Counted from the first letter of the stretch, positions 39,613-50,021 are shown. The stretch: 64,000 bases of DNA from Demequina sp. (GCA_024707205.1 JANQAD010000001.1:1763979-1827978); one strand, 5' to 3'. A program made the numbers and translations. The notes: generated from the letters alone by a model not told the origin.

Positions 39613-40688
39613 GTGAAGGTTCTGGCGGCTTTGAGCGGTGGAGTGGACTCCGCCGTCGCCGCCGCGCGCGCGAAGGACGCCGGTCACGACGTGGTCGGCG
39701 TCCATATGGCGCTGTCCCGCAACCGCGACGAGTTCCGCACCGGCAGCCGCGGCTGCTGCTCCATCGAGGACTCGAACGACGCCCGCCGCGCCGCCGACCG
39801 CCTCGGCATTCCGTACTACGTGTGGGATCTCAGCGACGAGTTCCATGATCGCGTCGTCACCGACTTCGTCGCCGAATACCAGGCGGGACGCACCCCCAAT
39901 CCCTGCGTTCGCTGCAACGAGCACATCAAGTTCGACACCCTGCTAGAGCGCGCGGACGCCCTCGGGTTCGACGCCGTGGCAACCGGCCACTACGCGCGCA
40001 TCGTGATCCGCGAGGACGGCACGCGAGAGCTGCACCGCGCTCGCGACCTCGCCAAGGATCAGTCGTATGTGCTCGCGGTGATGGGCCCGGAGAAGCTGGC
40101 CCGCGCCATGTTCCCGCTCGGCGAGTCGGAGTCCAAGCAGGCCGTGCGCAACGAGGCGGCCGCGCGGCTGCTCGGGGTTTCCAACAAGCCGGACTCCTAC
40201 GACATCTGTTTTGTCGCGGACGGCGACACCAAGAGCTTCCTCGAGCGAGCCATTGGAGAACAGCCGGGGGAGATCGTTGACGAGAACGGCGAGGTCGTCG
40301 GCGCTCACGCCGGCGCCTACGCCTTCACGGTTGGCCAGCGCAAGGGCCTTCGCCTGCCGCGGCCGGCCGCCGACGGCGCCCCCCGCTACGTGACGGGCGT
40401 CGACACCGTGCGCAACGTCGTCACGGTCGGGCCGGAGACCTTGCTGAGCGTGCGTGAGCTCACGGCCGACGCTGTTGTCTGGCTCGCGCCCGACGTTCCG
40501 GCGAGCGAGCCCACCCGTTGCGAGGTGCAGGTGAGGGCGCACGGCGAGGCCGTCCCGGCGTCGGCCGTTGTCAGCGGCGACCGCGTCACGGTGACGCTCG
40601 ACGAGCCGATGCGCGGCGTTGCTGCGGGGCAGTCGCTGGTGATCTACCAGGGCACCGTGTGCTGGGCCAGGCGACCATCACTCGCTAG
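39613..40688 (+). CDS. mnmA: tRNA-specific 2-thiouridylase MnmA, frameshifted near the C-terminus
   Basis: MnmA thiolates U34 of tRNA-Lys, -Glu and -Gln. The repaired length is 358 residues. The PP-loop SGGVDSAV activates the tRNA by adenylation. The catalytic cysteines are in NPCVRCN and DICFV; GHYAR and the EF-Tu-like C-terminal barrel ([12 protein letters not shown]) are present. One base is missing near 40654-40657: adding it turns a non-homologous tail into [12 protein letters not shown] and a TAG stop at 40686-40688. That stop shares CTAG with the convergent lipoprotein gene. Sulfur probably comes from the cysteine desulfurase two genes upstream. Confidence 0.94.
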
Positions 40689-41119
40689 GGCTGCGCAGGA
40701 TCGATGCTTTCGTCCTGGATGAGGAAGTAGGCGTCCGCGGCGGGAAACTGATCCATGCACGCCTCGGGAATGTCGCCGAGGTTCCTGCCAGGGGATCCGC
40801 CGCCGGCAGAGAACGAGTCGCCCATGCGGAACTCGTGACCCGCGTAGGTGAGGACCTGTTTGTCGTTGTCCCACGAGGTCAGGCTTCGTGGAAAGACGAG
40901 CACGCCGTGCACCGCATCGCCATCCGCGTCGCCCATCACGAGACAACCGTCGTGGAGCACGAGCGTGCCCTGCGCGAGCGCCTCCATCGCGGATCCTCCG
41001 TCCCAGTCGTACCTAGCCACGGGGCTATCCGGCGCGTCAAGATCCCCCGAGTCGTGGCCGCAGCCGTTCAGCAGCGCGGCGAGCGCCGCCCCAGCAACTG
41101 CGAGCACCACTGGACGCAT
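40685..41119 (-). CDS. Small lipoprotein, unknown family
   Basis: A 144-residue predicted lipoprotein: ATG at 41119, hydrophobic segment [15 protein letters not shown] with lipidated Cys20. The mature part is acidic and mostly beta-like ([41 protein letters not shown]) with two further cysteines. It is not related to the four-paralogue family in this window. It converges on mnmA, the two stops sharing CTAG. I do not recognise a function. Confidence 0.7.
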   Translation of the reverse strand: MRPVVLAVAGAALAALLNGCGHDSGDLDAPDSPVARYDWDGGSAMEALAQGTLVLHDGCLVMGDADGDAVHGVLVFPRSLTSWDNDKQVLTYAGHEFRMGDSFSAGGGSPGRNLGDIPEACMDQFPAADAYFLIQDESIDPAQP

Positions 41120-41206
41120 GCGTAGACCCTGCCACAGCGTCGGGCATAGCCTCAAGGGAAACGGCGTTGGCACAACCGAAGCCCAGCCCCTCAAAGGAGA
41201 GAAACC

Positions 41207-42246
41207 GTGACCTACCAGGCCGATCCCAACCGCTACGACGGTCGCATGCTTTACCGGCGCTCGGGCCGTTCCGGGCTGGACCTGCCCGTGCTGAGCCTTG
41301 GCCTGTGGCACAACTTCGGCGGCGACAGGCCGCTCGACGGCCAGCGGGCAATCCTCACGCGCGCGTTCGACCTGGGGATCACGCACTTTGACCTCGCGAA
41401 CAACTACGGGCCGCCATACGGCTCGGCGGAGGAGAACTTTGGGCGCGTGCTGGCGAGTGATCTCGCGCCGTACCGGGACGAGCTCATCATCTCCACGAAG
41501 GCCGGCTGGGACATGTGGCCCGGGCCCTACGGTCAGGGCGGCGGCGGGCGCAAGTACGTGCTCGCGAGCCTGGACCAGTCGCTCGCGCGGATGGGCCTCG
41601 ACTACTTGGACATCTTCTACTCGCACCGTTTTGACGCGACCACACCCCTCGAGGAGACGGCGGGCGCGCTCGACGCCGCGGTGCGTGCGGGCAAGGCGCT
41701 CTACGTGGGCATTTCCTCATACGACGCGGACCGCACCCGCGCCATGGCCGGTCTGCTGCGCGAGCTCGGCACCCCGCTGCTCATCCACCAGCCCAGCTAC
41801 AACATGCTCAATCGTTGGATCGAGACGGAGGGGCTGCTCGACGCCGCAGACGAGGTGGGCGCTGGGGTCATTGGCTTCACGCCGCTCGCGCAGGGCATGC
41901 TGACGGGCAAGTACCTGGGCGGCATCCCGGAGGACTCGAGGGCCGCGGAGGGCTCGTCTCTTGACCGCGACTGGCTCACCGAGGACGTGGTGAGGCGGCT
42001 CAACGGGCTCAACGACATCGCGGCGGCGCGCGGTCAGTCGCTCGCGCAGATGGCGATCGCGTGGACGCTTCGCGATACGCGCGTGACCTCGATCGTGACC
42101 GGGGCGAGCTCCATGGCGCAGCTCGAGGACAGCGTGGGCGCGCTCGCGAACCTCGAGTTCTCTGCGGACGAGCTGGCCGCGATCGACGCCCTCGCCGAGG
42201 ACGCCGGCGTTGACCTGTGGGCGGCGCGCGCAAGGGCGAGGTCTAG
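41207..42246 (+). CDS. Aldo/keto reductase (YghZ/GpdA-like), frameshifted at the very end
   Basis: NADPH-dependent reductase of the AKR14-like group, related to E. coli YghZ (L-glyceraldehyde 3-phosphate reductase). The repaired length is 346 residues. The catalytic tetrad is visible: Asp in FDLANNYGPPYGSAEENFG, with Tyr, Lys in IISTKAGWDMWPGPYG, and His in IFYSHRFD. The C-terminal cofactor region is IVTGASSMAQLEDSVGAL. As read, a Pro/Ala/Arg-rich tail follows DLWAARA. Adding one base near 42225-42235 gives a short tail ending KGEV and a TAG that shares CTAG with the convergent TetR gene. AAAGGAG lies before the GTG start. Confidence 0.92.
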
Positions 42247-42803
42247 CCGCTCAGCCCCCGCTGCACGAGCTCCCAGGCCGCCGCCGCCGCCACTTGGGGC
42301 CGCGCCTCTCGCGGCGACTGCATGACGATGCCGGCCACCATGCCGATGGCCAGCATGAGGTCGTCAAGCGTGGCCGACGGCCCCAGCAGCCCGTCGTCTG
42401 CCGTCATCTTGGTCTCGAGTACGGTTCGAAGCTGCCACTCGAACACGGCCATCCGGTCGTCGGCGTGCTCGGCGCCCACCACGGACAGGAACGCGGCGGT
42501 GCCCTCGGTCTGGTGGGTCACGAGGTCGCAGATGTCACGCAGCGTCGAGGCGGGCGACGCCGCGAGCTCGGCGATCTGGGCCATGTTCTCCTCGAAAACG
42601 GCCAGCGCGAGCGAGATTCGATCGGGAAAGTGGCGGTAGAGCGAACCCTGGCCAACGCCGGCCCGTCGCGCGACCGCGGACAGGGGAGCGGACATGCCCT
42701 GCTCGTCGAACACGGCGCGCGCGGCCGCGATGAGTGCCGCCCGATTCCCCGGGCCCGCGCTCGGTCCCCGGTTGGACTTGCTGGTCTTCGCCGCACTCGT
42801 CAC
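42243..42803 (-). CDS. TetR-family regulator
   Basis: A 186-residue repressor-type protein. The N-terminal HTH is AALIAAARAVFDEQGMSAPLSAVARRAGVGQGSLYRHFPDR; the C-terminal part is a ligand-binding helical domain. The GTG start is at 42803. It diverges from the KstD-like/SDR operon, and a perfect 20-bp palindrome lies between, so it very probably represses that operon and itself. The ligand is unknown. Confidence 0.9.
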   Translation of the reverse strand: MTSAAKTSKSNRGPSAGPGNRAALIAAARAVFDEQGMSAPLSAVARRAGVGQGSLYRHFPDRISLALAVFEENMAQIAELAASPASTLRDICDLVTHQTEGTAAFLSVVGAEHADDRMAVFEWQLRTVLETKMTADDGLLGPSATLDDLMLAIGMVAGIVMQSPREARPQVAAAAAWELVQRGLSG

Positions 42804-42818
42804 AGGCGTAGACTAGCA

Positions 42819-42838
42819 ACCGGACAACGTTGTCCGGT
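42819..42838. promoter_or_regulatory. TetR operator, perfect 20-bp palindrome
   Basis: ACCGGACAACGTTGTCCGGT, in the 54-base gap between the TetR gene and the flavoprotein gene it faces. Length and symmetry are typical of TetR sites. Confidence 0.85.
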
Positions 42839-42857
42839 ATAGCTGGGAGGAACAGAC

Positions 42858-44525
42858 ATGCCAGAGTTTGACGAGGAGGTCGACCTGCTGGTCGGCGGCT
42901 CCGGAGCGGCCGCGATGAGCGCGGCGATCGCGGCAAAGAATCAGGGCCTCACGGTGCTCATCGTGGAGAGCACCGACAAATGGGGCGGCACCACATCCAT
43001 CAGCGGCGGCGGCCTGTGGTTCCCCAACCACCCGGACATGGCCAAGCTGGGCAAGCAGGACTCAATCGAGAAGGCCCTCGAATACATGGACGTCTGCATC
43101 GGCGACGTGGGCCCCGCAAGCAGCCTTGAGCGCCGTCGCGCCTACCTCGAGACCATCCCCACGGTCTTCAACCTGTTCCGCTCGCTCGGCCTGAAATGGG
43201 CCCTGAGCGCGGACTACCCCGATTACTACCCGGACCGCCCCGGCGGCATGGACGGCGGCCGTGCGGTCGAGACCGAGCCCTTCGACTCCAAGCGCCTCGG
43301 CGCGTGGTTCGACGTCTCGCGCGCCAAGGAGGGCGGCGTGCCCATGCCGCTCAAGACCGACGACGTGTGGCTCATGACCCGCTCGTGGTCCACGCTGCAA
43401 GGGTTCGGCCGCGCCGCGAAGGTCGTTGGCCGCACCGCGAAGGGCGCGCTCACCGGCAAGAAGCTGGTTGGCCTCGGCGGCGCCTACGCGTCCGGCCTCA
43501 TGAAGATCGTTCGCGACCTCAAGATCCCCGTTCGCCTCAACACGGCGATCACCGGCCTGGTCAAGGAGGACGGCGTCGTCGTCGGCGCCACCGTGAGCAC
43601 GCCCGACGGCCCGCGCACCATTCGCGCGAAGGCCGGGGTCATGCTCGGCACGGGTGGGTTTGCGCGCAACACCGAATGGCGCGAGAAGTACCACGGCGTG
43701 TCGGGCTTCACGAGCGCCCCGGTCGGCGACATCGGCACCGGCATCCAGGCGGGCATCGACGCGGGCGCTGACGTTGCCCTCATGGACGACGCCTGGTGGG
43801 GCGCGAGCATCCCGCTTCCCAGTGGCGAGGCGCTGTTCGTGCTCAACGAGCGCTCGGACCCGTACTCGATCATGGTCGATCAGTCGGGCCGCCGTTTCGT
43901 GAACGAGTCGGCCAGCTACATCGACGTTGGCCACGCGATCCTCGAGCGCAACAAGGAGATCCCCGCGATCCCGAGTTGGCTCATCATGGACGCGCGGCAC
44001 CGCCGCAAGTACCTGTTCAACGCCGCTCTCACGGGCCTCAAGCCGCTCAAGGCGGCGGGCATCTACGTGACCGCGCCCACGCTCGAGACCCTCGCGATCA
44101 AGCTGGACATGGAGCCGAGCGTGCTTGCCCAGACCGTCGAGCGCTTCAACGGCTTCTGCGCCACCGGCGTGGACGAGGACTTCGACCGCGGCCGCACCGC
44201 TTATGACAACTACTACGGCGACCCCGGAGTCAAGCCGAACCCCAACCTGGGTCCCATCGAGAAGGGCCCGTTCCACGCCGTCCAGATCGTCCCCGGCGAC
44301 CTCGGCACCAAGGGCGGACTGCTCACCGACGAGCACGCGCGCGTCATCGACACCGACGGCAACGTCATCGAGGGCCTCTATGCCGCGGGCAACACCACCG
44401 CGTCGGTCATGGGCCGCACCTACCCGGGCGCAGGCTCCACCATCGGCCCGGCCACCGTATTCGGCTACCTCGGCGCCATCCACGCGGCAACGCGCGTCGG
44501 CGTTGCAGCGGCCACCAGCAAGTAA
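42858..44525 (+). CDS. FAD-dependent 3-ketosteroid dehydrogenase-like flavoprotein (KstD family)
   Basis: A 555-residue FAD-binding oxidoreductase of the succinate dehydrogenase/KstD family. The FAD motif VGGSGAAAMSAAIAAKNQG is near 12-30; ESTDKWGGTTSISGGGLWFP and the C-terminal FAD site GLYAAGNTTASVMGRTYPGAGSTIGPATVFGYLGA are typical of 3-ketosteroid delta-1-dehydrogenases and related enzymes. Split here by motif: AAGNTTASVMG and YPGAGSTIGPA. GGGAGG precedes the ATG. Co-transcribed with an SDR under TetR control. Steroid activity is not proven, since no other steroid genes are present. Confidence 0.88.
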   Translation: MPEFDEEVDLLVGGSGAAAMSAAIAAKNQGLTVLIVESTDKWGGTTSISGGGLWFPNHPDMAKLGKQDSIEKALEYMDVCIGDVGPASSLERRRAYLETIPTVFNLFRSLGLKWALSADYPDYYPDRPGGMDGGRAVETEPFDSKRLGAWFDVSRAKEGGVPMPLKTDDVWLMTRSWSTLQGFGRAAKVVGRTAKGALTGKKLVGLGGAYASGLMKIVRDLKIPVRLNTAITGLVKEDGVVVGATVSTPDGPRTIRAKAGVMLGTGGFARNTEWREKYHGVSGFTSAPVGDIGTGIQAGIDAGADVALMDDAWWGASIPLPSGEALFVLNERSDPYSIMVDQSGRRFVNESASYIDVGHAILERNKEIPAIPSWLIMDARHRRKYLFNAALTGLKPLKAAGIYVTAPTLETLAIKLDMEPSVLAQTVERFNGFCATGVDEDFDRGRTAYDNYYGDPGVKPNPNLGPIEKGPFHAVQIVPGDLGTKGGLLTDEHARVIDTDGNVIEGLYAAGNTTASVMGRTYPGAGSTIGPATVFGYLGAIHAATRVGVAAATSK

Positions 44526-44539
44526 GGGAGGAGACAGCG

Positions 44540-45610
44540 ATGTCAACCACAGGACTCTCAGGCGACACCAGCATCGGCGACTGGTTCAACCACCCGCAGG
44601 GCGGCCCCGTGCTGCGCAAGATGCTCGCGGAGAACGGCCAATCCGAGGCCGTCATGAAGCCCGTGCGCCGCTTCGCCATGAAGCGGCTCATCAAGCTCAG
44701 CAAGGGCCAGTTCACGCAGGAGATCATCGACGACCTCGTCGCCCAGGCGGAGGCGTATGTGCCCGACGCTGGGGTTACCTCGGCGCCCGAGGTCACCACA
44801 GCGTCGGACGCCGCGGCGCCCGCTGTGCCAGAGGCCCCGGAACTTCCCGAGTGGCAGGAGGCCGTCACGGCCGGCCGCTTCACGGGCAAGACCGTCATCA
44901 TCACGGGCGCCGGTTCAGGCATCGGCAGGGCCACCGCTAGCCGCGTGGCTCGCGAGGGCGGCCGCGTCATCGCGGTGGACGTGGTGGAGGCGGGTCTCAA
45001 CGAGTTCGCCGACGAGCACAAGACGCACGACGTGGTCGCCGTCCGCGGCGACATCACGAGCGAGGCCGACGTCGCGAAGATCGTCGCGGCCGCCGGTGAC
45101 ACCATCGACGGGCTCGCGAACATCGCGGGCATCATGGACAAGATGGGCGGGCTCGCGGACGTCACGGACGACGTCTGGGATCGCGTTATCGCGGTCAACG
45201 TGACGGGCATGATGCGCCTCACGCGCGCCGTGCTCCCGAAGATGCTCGCCGCGCACAAGGGCTCGATCGTGAACATCGCGTCCGAGGCCGGCCTGCGCGG
45301 CTCCGCGGCCGGCGTCGCCTACACGGCGTCCAAGCACGCAGTGGTGGGCATGACCAAGTCCACGGCCTTCATCTACGGCCCGCAGGGCGTGCGCGTCAAC
45401 GCCGTGGCGCCCGGGCCCGTGGCCACGGGCATCGAGGGCACGTTCTCGGATCCCGTTGCCGCGGAGCGCATCATGGCCGCGATGGCCGTGCTGCCTCCCA
45501 TCGCGGATCCCGAGCAGCTCGCGGCCTCGATCACCTTCCTCCTGAGCGACGACGGCACCAACGTCAACGGCGTGATCCTGCCCTCCGACGGCGGGTGGTC
45601 GGCGGTCTAG
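44540..45610 (+). CDS. Short-chain dehydrogenase with an unusual N-terminal extension
   Basis: A 356-residue protein. Residues from about 112 onward form a classical SDR: cofactor motif TGAGSGIG, NIAG, the catalytic Ser in NIASEAG, and YTASK, followed by the loop APGPVATGI. The first 110 residues are extra: a helical module (SIGDWFNHPQGGPVLRKML, KPVRRFAMKRLIKLSKGQF) and a Pro/Ala/Glu linker. GGGAGGAG lies before the ATG. It follows the KstD-like gene by 14 bases, so both probably act on one alcohol/ketone substrate pathway. Confidence 0.9.
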   Translation: MSTTGLSGDTSIGDWFNHPQGGPVLRKMLAENGQSEAVMKPVRRFAMKRLIKLSKGQFTQEIIDDLVAQAEAYVPDAGVTSAPEVTTASDAAAPAVPEAPELPEWQEAVTAGRFTGKTVIITGAGSGIGRATASRVAREGGRVIAVDVVEAGLNEFADEHKTHDVVAVRGDITSEADVAKIVAAAGDTIDGLANIAGIMDKMGGLADVTDDVWDRVIAVNVTGMMRLTRAVLPKMLAAHKGSIVNIASEAGLRGSAAGVAYTASKHAVVGMTKSTAFIYGPQGVRVNAVAPGPVATGIEGTFSDPVAAERIMAAMAVLPPIADPEQLAASITFLLSDDGTNVNGVILPSDGGWSAV

Positions 45611-45629
45611 GCGCACTAGCCTTGAGGGC

Positions 45630-47071
45630 ATGACCTCCCTGGTACTGCGCCGCGTCCGGCTCGTCGGCGAGCAGCACGAGACCGATGTCTCGATCGTCGA
45701 CGGCCGGATCGCGGCGCTGGGGCCCTCGGTTGCCCGCGCTCCGGGCGCCGAGGAGCTCAACCTCGAGGGGCGCTGGCTCATGCCAGGGCTGTGGGACGCG
45801 CACGTGCACTTCACCCAGTGGGCGCGGCACGTGGGCAGGATCGACCTGTCTGGTGCCCGTTCGGCGGCCGACGCTGCCGCCACCCTGCTCTCTCACGTCG
45901 GCTCGGCGGGTGGCGGTCCGGTAATCGGTCGCGGCTTCCAGGATGCGCTGTGGTCCGACGCCCTCACCGGCGAGGCGCTCGTCGCGCCCGTTCCCGTGGT
46001 CGCCCTCTCGCACGACCTCCACTGCGTGTGGCTCAACGAGGCGGCCGCCAGGCTGCTTGGGGCTCCGCACGCAGGCGTGCTCAGGGAGTCGGATGCGTTC
46101 GCCGCGGAGATCGCGCTCGACGCGGCGATGGGCGATGCGGAAGGGCTCGTCACGGCCGCGGCGGCCGTCGCCGCGGCTCGCGGTGTGGTCGGGGTCCGCG
46201 ACCTCGAGTTCGCGGACAACGTGCCCGCGTGGGCCGCACGGGTTGAACGGGGCCTCACCTCGCTGCGCGTCGAGGCGTGCGTCTACCCCGAGCACCTCGC
46301 GGACTCGGACGCGCGCGGACTTCGCGGCGGAGCCGCCGTCCCCGGCACCGAGGGACTCGTGACGGTCGGCGGACTCAAGGTCTTCACCGACGGCGCGCTC
46401 AACACGCGAACCGCGCTCACGCACGAGCCGTACGGCGCAGCGGGAGGCGAGCGGGGCGTCGGGCATGCCGCGCACACGGCCGGCGAGCTCGCGGAGCTGT
46501 TCACCGCGGCCAAGCAAAGGGGCTCGAGGTGGCCGCTCACGCGATCGGCGACCTCGCGGTGACGCGCGCCCTCGATGCGTTCGCGGCGACCGGTGCGCGC
46601 GGCACCATCGAGCACGCTCAGCTCGTCGCCGCTTTGGACCTGCCGCGATTCGCTCAGCTGGGGATCGCGGCGTCCGTGCAGCCCCGGCACGCGATCGACG
46701 ACCGCGACGTCGCCGACGCCGTGTGGCCCGACCGCGCCGAGCGCGCCTTCCCGTACCGCAGCCTGCACGACGCGGGCGCCCGGCTCCTGCTCGGCTCCGA
46801 TGCGCCGGTGGCGACCCTGGATCCGTGGGTCACGATCGCCGCGGCCGTCTCCCGCACGGGCGACGAGCGCGAGCCGTGGCACCCCGAGCAGGAGCTCTCC
46901 CGCGAGGTCGCGACCGCGGCGTCGGCTCGCGGCGAGATCTCCGTGGGCGCGGTCGCGGACCTGATTACCGTGGAGCTCGATCCGCTCACGGTCGATGCGG
47001 CCTTGCTGCGCACCATGCCGGTGGCGCTCACGCTGCTCGGCGGCCGCGTGACGCACGCTGCGATCGGCTGA
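45630..47071 (+). CDS. Amidohydrolase-family protein (YtcJ-like), frameshifted
   Basis: Metal-dependent hydrolase of 480 residues when repaired. The N-terminal metal motif is MPGLWDAHVHF; other segments are LKVFTDGALNTRTAL (family Lys), VAAHAIGDLAV (His), GTIEHAQLV (His), and LLLGSDAPVATLDPW (Asp). The frame breaks near 46513-46516: one added base joins FTAA to AKGLEVAAHAIGD. Family members are often annotated as amidohydrolase 3 or exoenzyme-like hydrolases of unknown substrate. It follows the SDR by 19 bases and may share its transcript, and it converges with the DUF1275 gene 1 base away. Confidence 0.88.
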
Positions 47072-47072
47072 G

Positions 47073-47776
47073 CTACTCCTCGTCGTAGGGATCGGCCGCG
47101 CCAGGAAGCGGTCGGGCGACGTGGCCGAGCCACGCGACGCTCACGATGATCGCGCCCGCAGCAAGCAGCCCCCACCCGATGTCAGCCTTGAGCAGAGCGG
47201 CGCCGGTGAACGCGCCGAGCGCGATGAGCACGATCGCCCCCGCGCGGCGCCGCCACGGCTGGCCCTCGCCGCGGCCGAGCTCGGAGTCCGACGCGAGCCC
47301 CGTGAGCGTCGACGTCACCACCACCGTGGTGACGTCCTTCACGGCGATATGCCTGGCAGTTGCCGCCTGACAGCCCATCGCGAGGCCGAGCGCGGCCGTG
47401 ATCGCGTACTGCAGCGATCGCCCCGGCACCCCGTGCCGAATGTTGCGGCCGCGGCCGCCAAGAGCACCAAACCCACGCCCGCGAAGAGCCAGGTGTGTCG
47501 CGAGGTCCAGCCATGAGCGTCGGACCTCAGCACGCGGCCCCCGACCGCCGCACCCACCATGAAAGCCGCGAGGGCCACGACAGGGCCCAGCACCGGCAGG
47601 CCCGTGCCGCCAACGAGAGCCATGCCGAGGATCACCACGTTGCCCGTCATGTTTCCCGTGAAGACGCGGTCGAGCCCAAGGTAGCCGACCGCGTCGACGA
47701 TGCCGGTGGTGAAGGTGAGCGCGAGCATGAGGCCCAGGTGCGTGTTCGCGGGATGACGGCGCAGTGTCTCGACCAC
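47073..47776 (-). CDS. DUF1275 (YoaK-like) membrane protein, frameshifted
   Basis: The repaired length is 234 residues with about six helices. The N-terminus has the family pattern FTTGIVDAVGYLGLDRVFTGNMTGNVVILGMAL; later parts are LAMGCQAATARHIAVKDVTTVVVTSTLTGL. The break lies in a run of four C (47429-47432); one added base joins ATFGTG to VPGRSLQYAITAALG. Start GTG at 47776. The function of the family is unknown. It diverges from the amidase gene. Confidence 0.9.
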
Positions 47777-47870
47777 CGATTACCTCGCCGTCTTCTCGCG
47801 CCTTCGGCGCAGGTGCGCCTTGCAGCAGTAATGTCGGAGCCAAGAATACGGGGGCACCGAGAGGGCGGCG

Positions 47871-49431
47871 ATGACCGAGCCACGCGTCACCACCGATGAC
47901 GGCTCTGCGCCGCCGCCGGGGCTGGTGGAGGCGGTCCTGTCTCACGAGTCCGCGCGCGTCTCCGGAGACACGAAGGCGCTCGCGGGATTCCTTGAGCGCG
48001 GACAGGCCACGCTTCGCGTGGACACCTCCGGCCTGGTTCAGGGGCCCGACGCCATTGCGGCTCAGCTCGCGACGCTCGGCGAGGCGGGGGCGAGTTCCGC
48101 GATCGACCTGGTAATCCACCGTGCGGGGCCGGGCGTCTCCCACGTGGTCAGCACGCATCTGTCCGCTCGCGGGGGCAGGGCTACGGTCTCGCAGCTGTGG
48201 CGGCAAGGGGATGACGGCCGCTGGCGCATCGCCACCTCGCACGTGTCGACGCCCGGTCCGGCGATCGACTCGCGCGTGTGGCGCCTCGTCGGCTCGCCTC
48301 TCGTAGCCGGTTCGGGTGAGGGACCGCTGCGCGGTCTCACCGTCGCGGTCAAGGACCTGTTCGCGGTCGCGGGCGTGCGCCGAGGGGCCGGCGTGCGAGC
48401 CGCCCTCGCGTCTGCGCCGCTCGAGTTCGTGACCGCCCCCGCGGTGCGCGCGCTGCTCGATGGGGGAGCCGACGTGGTCGGCATCGCGCAGACGGACCAG
48501 TTCGCCTACTCGATCGCGGGGCTGAACCCGGACTACGGAACGCCCCCCGAACCCTGCCGTTCCCGGCTCGATCCCCGGTGGATCGTCGAGCGGTCCTGCG
48601 ACGGCCGTTGCGCTGGGCCAGGCGAGCATCGGGCTGGGCACCGACACGGCGGGCTCGATCCGTGTTCCGGCCTCGTACCAGGGGCTTTGGGGACTGCGAC
48701 CCACGCATGGCGCGATCCCGATGCAGGGAGTGGTGCCTCTCGCGCCCTCCTACGACACCGTCGGCTTTCTCACCCGCGACGGCGAGACCCTCCTTGCCGC
48801 AGCGTCGGTGGGGCTCGCCGGGGCTCCCTTCGCGCGTCCCGGCCAGCGCGTCGTGGTGCCCGACGCTCCCGTCACCCCGTACCCCGAGGTTCAGGCCGCG
48901 TTCCGCGAGGCGACCGCGGCGCTCGCACCCAACGCGGATCGCGTCGCCTTCCCGCCCTTCAACGAGCTGTTCGAGGCGTTCCGCACCACTCAGCAGGCCG
49001 AGGCGTGGCGAGCGCACAGCGCATGGGTCTCCGCGCACCCCGGCGCGCTCGCGCCCGACATTGCCGCGCGCTTCTCCGAGGCGTCGAGCGTCACGAGCAG
49101 CCACGAGGCACAGGCCATCATCCAGCGCGACCGGCTCGCGGAGATCCTCGACGAGCTGCTTGGCGACTCGCTGCTGCTCATCCCCGCGGCCGCGTCGGCG
49201 GCGCCGCCGCTGTCCGCGAGCGACGAGGAGCTCGAGCACGCCCGGCAGGCCACACTCGGCCTGACCACCATCGCCGGGCTGACCGGGCGGCCGGCGGTGT
49301 CGATTCCGCTCATGCGGGTGCCGGCCGGGCCCGTGGGCATCTCGCTCGTAGGCCCGCGTGGGAGCGACATGTCGCTCATCCGCACCGCGATCACGTGGGC
49401 GCGCAACATCGGAGTCATCCGCGTAGGTTGA
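47871..49431 (+). CDS. AtzH-like domain fused to an amidase, frameshifted
   Basis: The repaired length is 519 residues. The first 125 or so residues are an AtzH/DUF3225 SnoaL-fold domain (RATVSQLWRQGDDGRWRIATSHVSTP). The rest is an amidase-signature enzyme: Lys in LTVAVKDLFAVAGV, then after the break GSIPGGSSSGPATAVALG with the cis-Ser and TDTAGSIRVPASYQGLWGLRPTHG with the catalytic Ser. The break is a run of six C (48543-48548) that should be five (GTPPNPAVPGS). AtzH and AtzE act on cyanurate and biuret intermediates in other bacteria. Here the substrate is unknown and may be another urea or amide. Confidence 0.88.
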
Positions 49432-49435
49432 CCAG

Positions 49436-49977
49436 ATGGGCTCGCTCGTCTACCTGATGATCACGTCGGCCGACGGGTACACCGCGGACGCCGACGGCAA
49501 CTTCGACTGGGCCACGCCAACGCCCGCCCTCCACGCCCACGCCGAGCACTTCACGCGCGGCCTCAGCGGGCAGATCTACGGCCCGCGGATGTGGGAGACC
49601 ATGCGGGTCTGGGAAGACATCCGCCCCGGCGACGGGCAGGACTACGGCGACATGGCCGAGGTCATGTACTCCTATGGCGAGGCCTGGCGGTCCCTTCCGA
49701 CCCACGTGTTCGACAGAAGCCAAGGCAACCCCCTCACGGGTGACCGTCTGCGCGAACTCAAGGCAGCGTCGGGCGGGCCGTTGAGCATTGGCGGCCCCGG
49801 TCTCGCGGCGGTGGCTGTGCGCGAGGGCGAGGTAGACGAGGTGGCGCGCTATGTGGTGCCGCATGTGACTGGCGGGGGACGCCATGGTGGCCGCGCGATG
49901 TGGGCGCGAGGCTCGAGCTCGTAGGGCATGCGAGGGTCGACGCGGGGTGGGTCTACCTGCGCTACCGGGTCCTTTGA
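49436..49977 (+). CDS. RibD/DHFR-like reductase, first of a pair, frameshifted
   Basis: The repaired length is 180 residues. It has the RibD C-terminal (DHFR-like) fold, starting SLVYLMITSADGYTADADGNFDW, with GQIYGPRMWETM, LSIGGPGLAAVAV and VVPHVTGGGTPWWP. The break is a run of five G (49874-49878) that should be six; repaired, the end is LELVGHARVDAGWVYLRYRVL. It begins 4 bases after the amidase stop and is paralogous to the next gene. Such stand-alone proteins reduce uncharacterised pterin- or flavin-like substrates. Confidence 0.87.
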
Positions 49978-50021
49978 TACGGTCAACCAGGCACCAAGAG
50001 GGGGGTGAAGGAGGCACCCTC

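Noticed and set aside
42858..45610. A steroid-degradation cluster
   Set aside because: KstD-like and SDR proteins alone are not enough; no KshAB, Hsa, Mce or other steroid genes are seen in the window.
47073..48704. 543-codon minus-strand frame running through the amidase gene
   Set aside because: Only its last part (DUF1275) shows family sequence; the rest is antisense to the amidase and arises from the frameshift.
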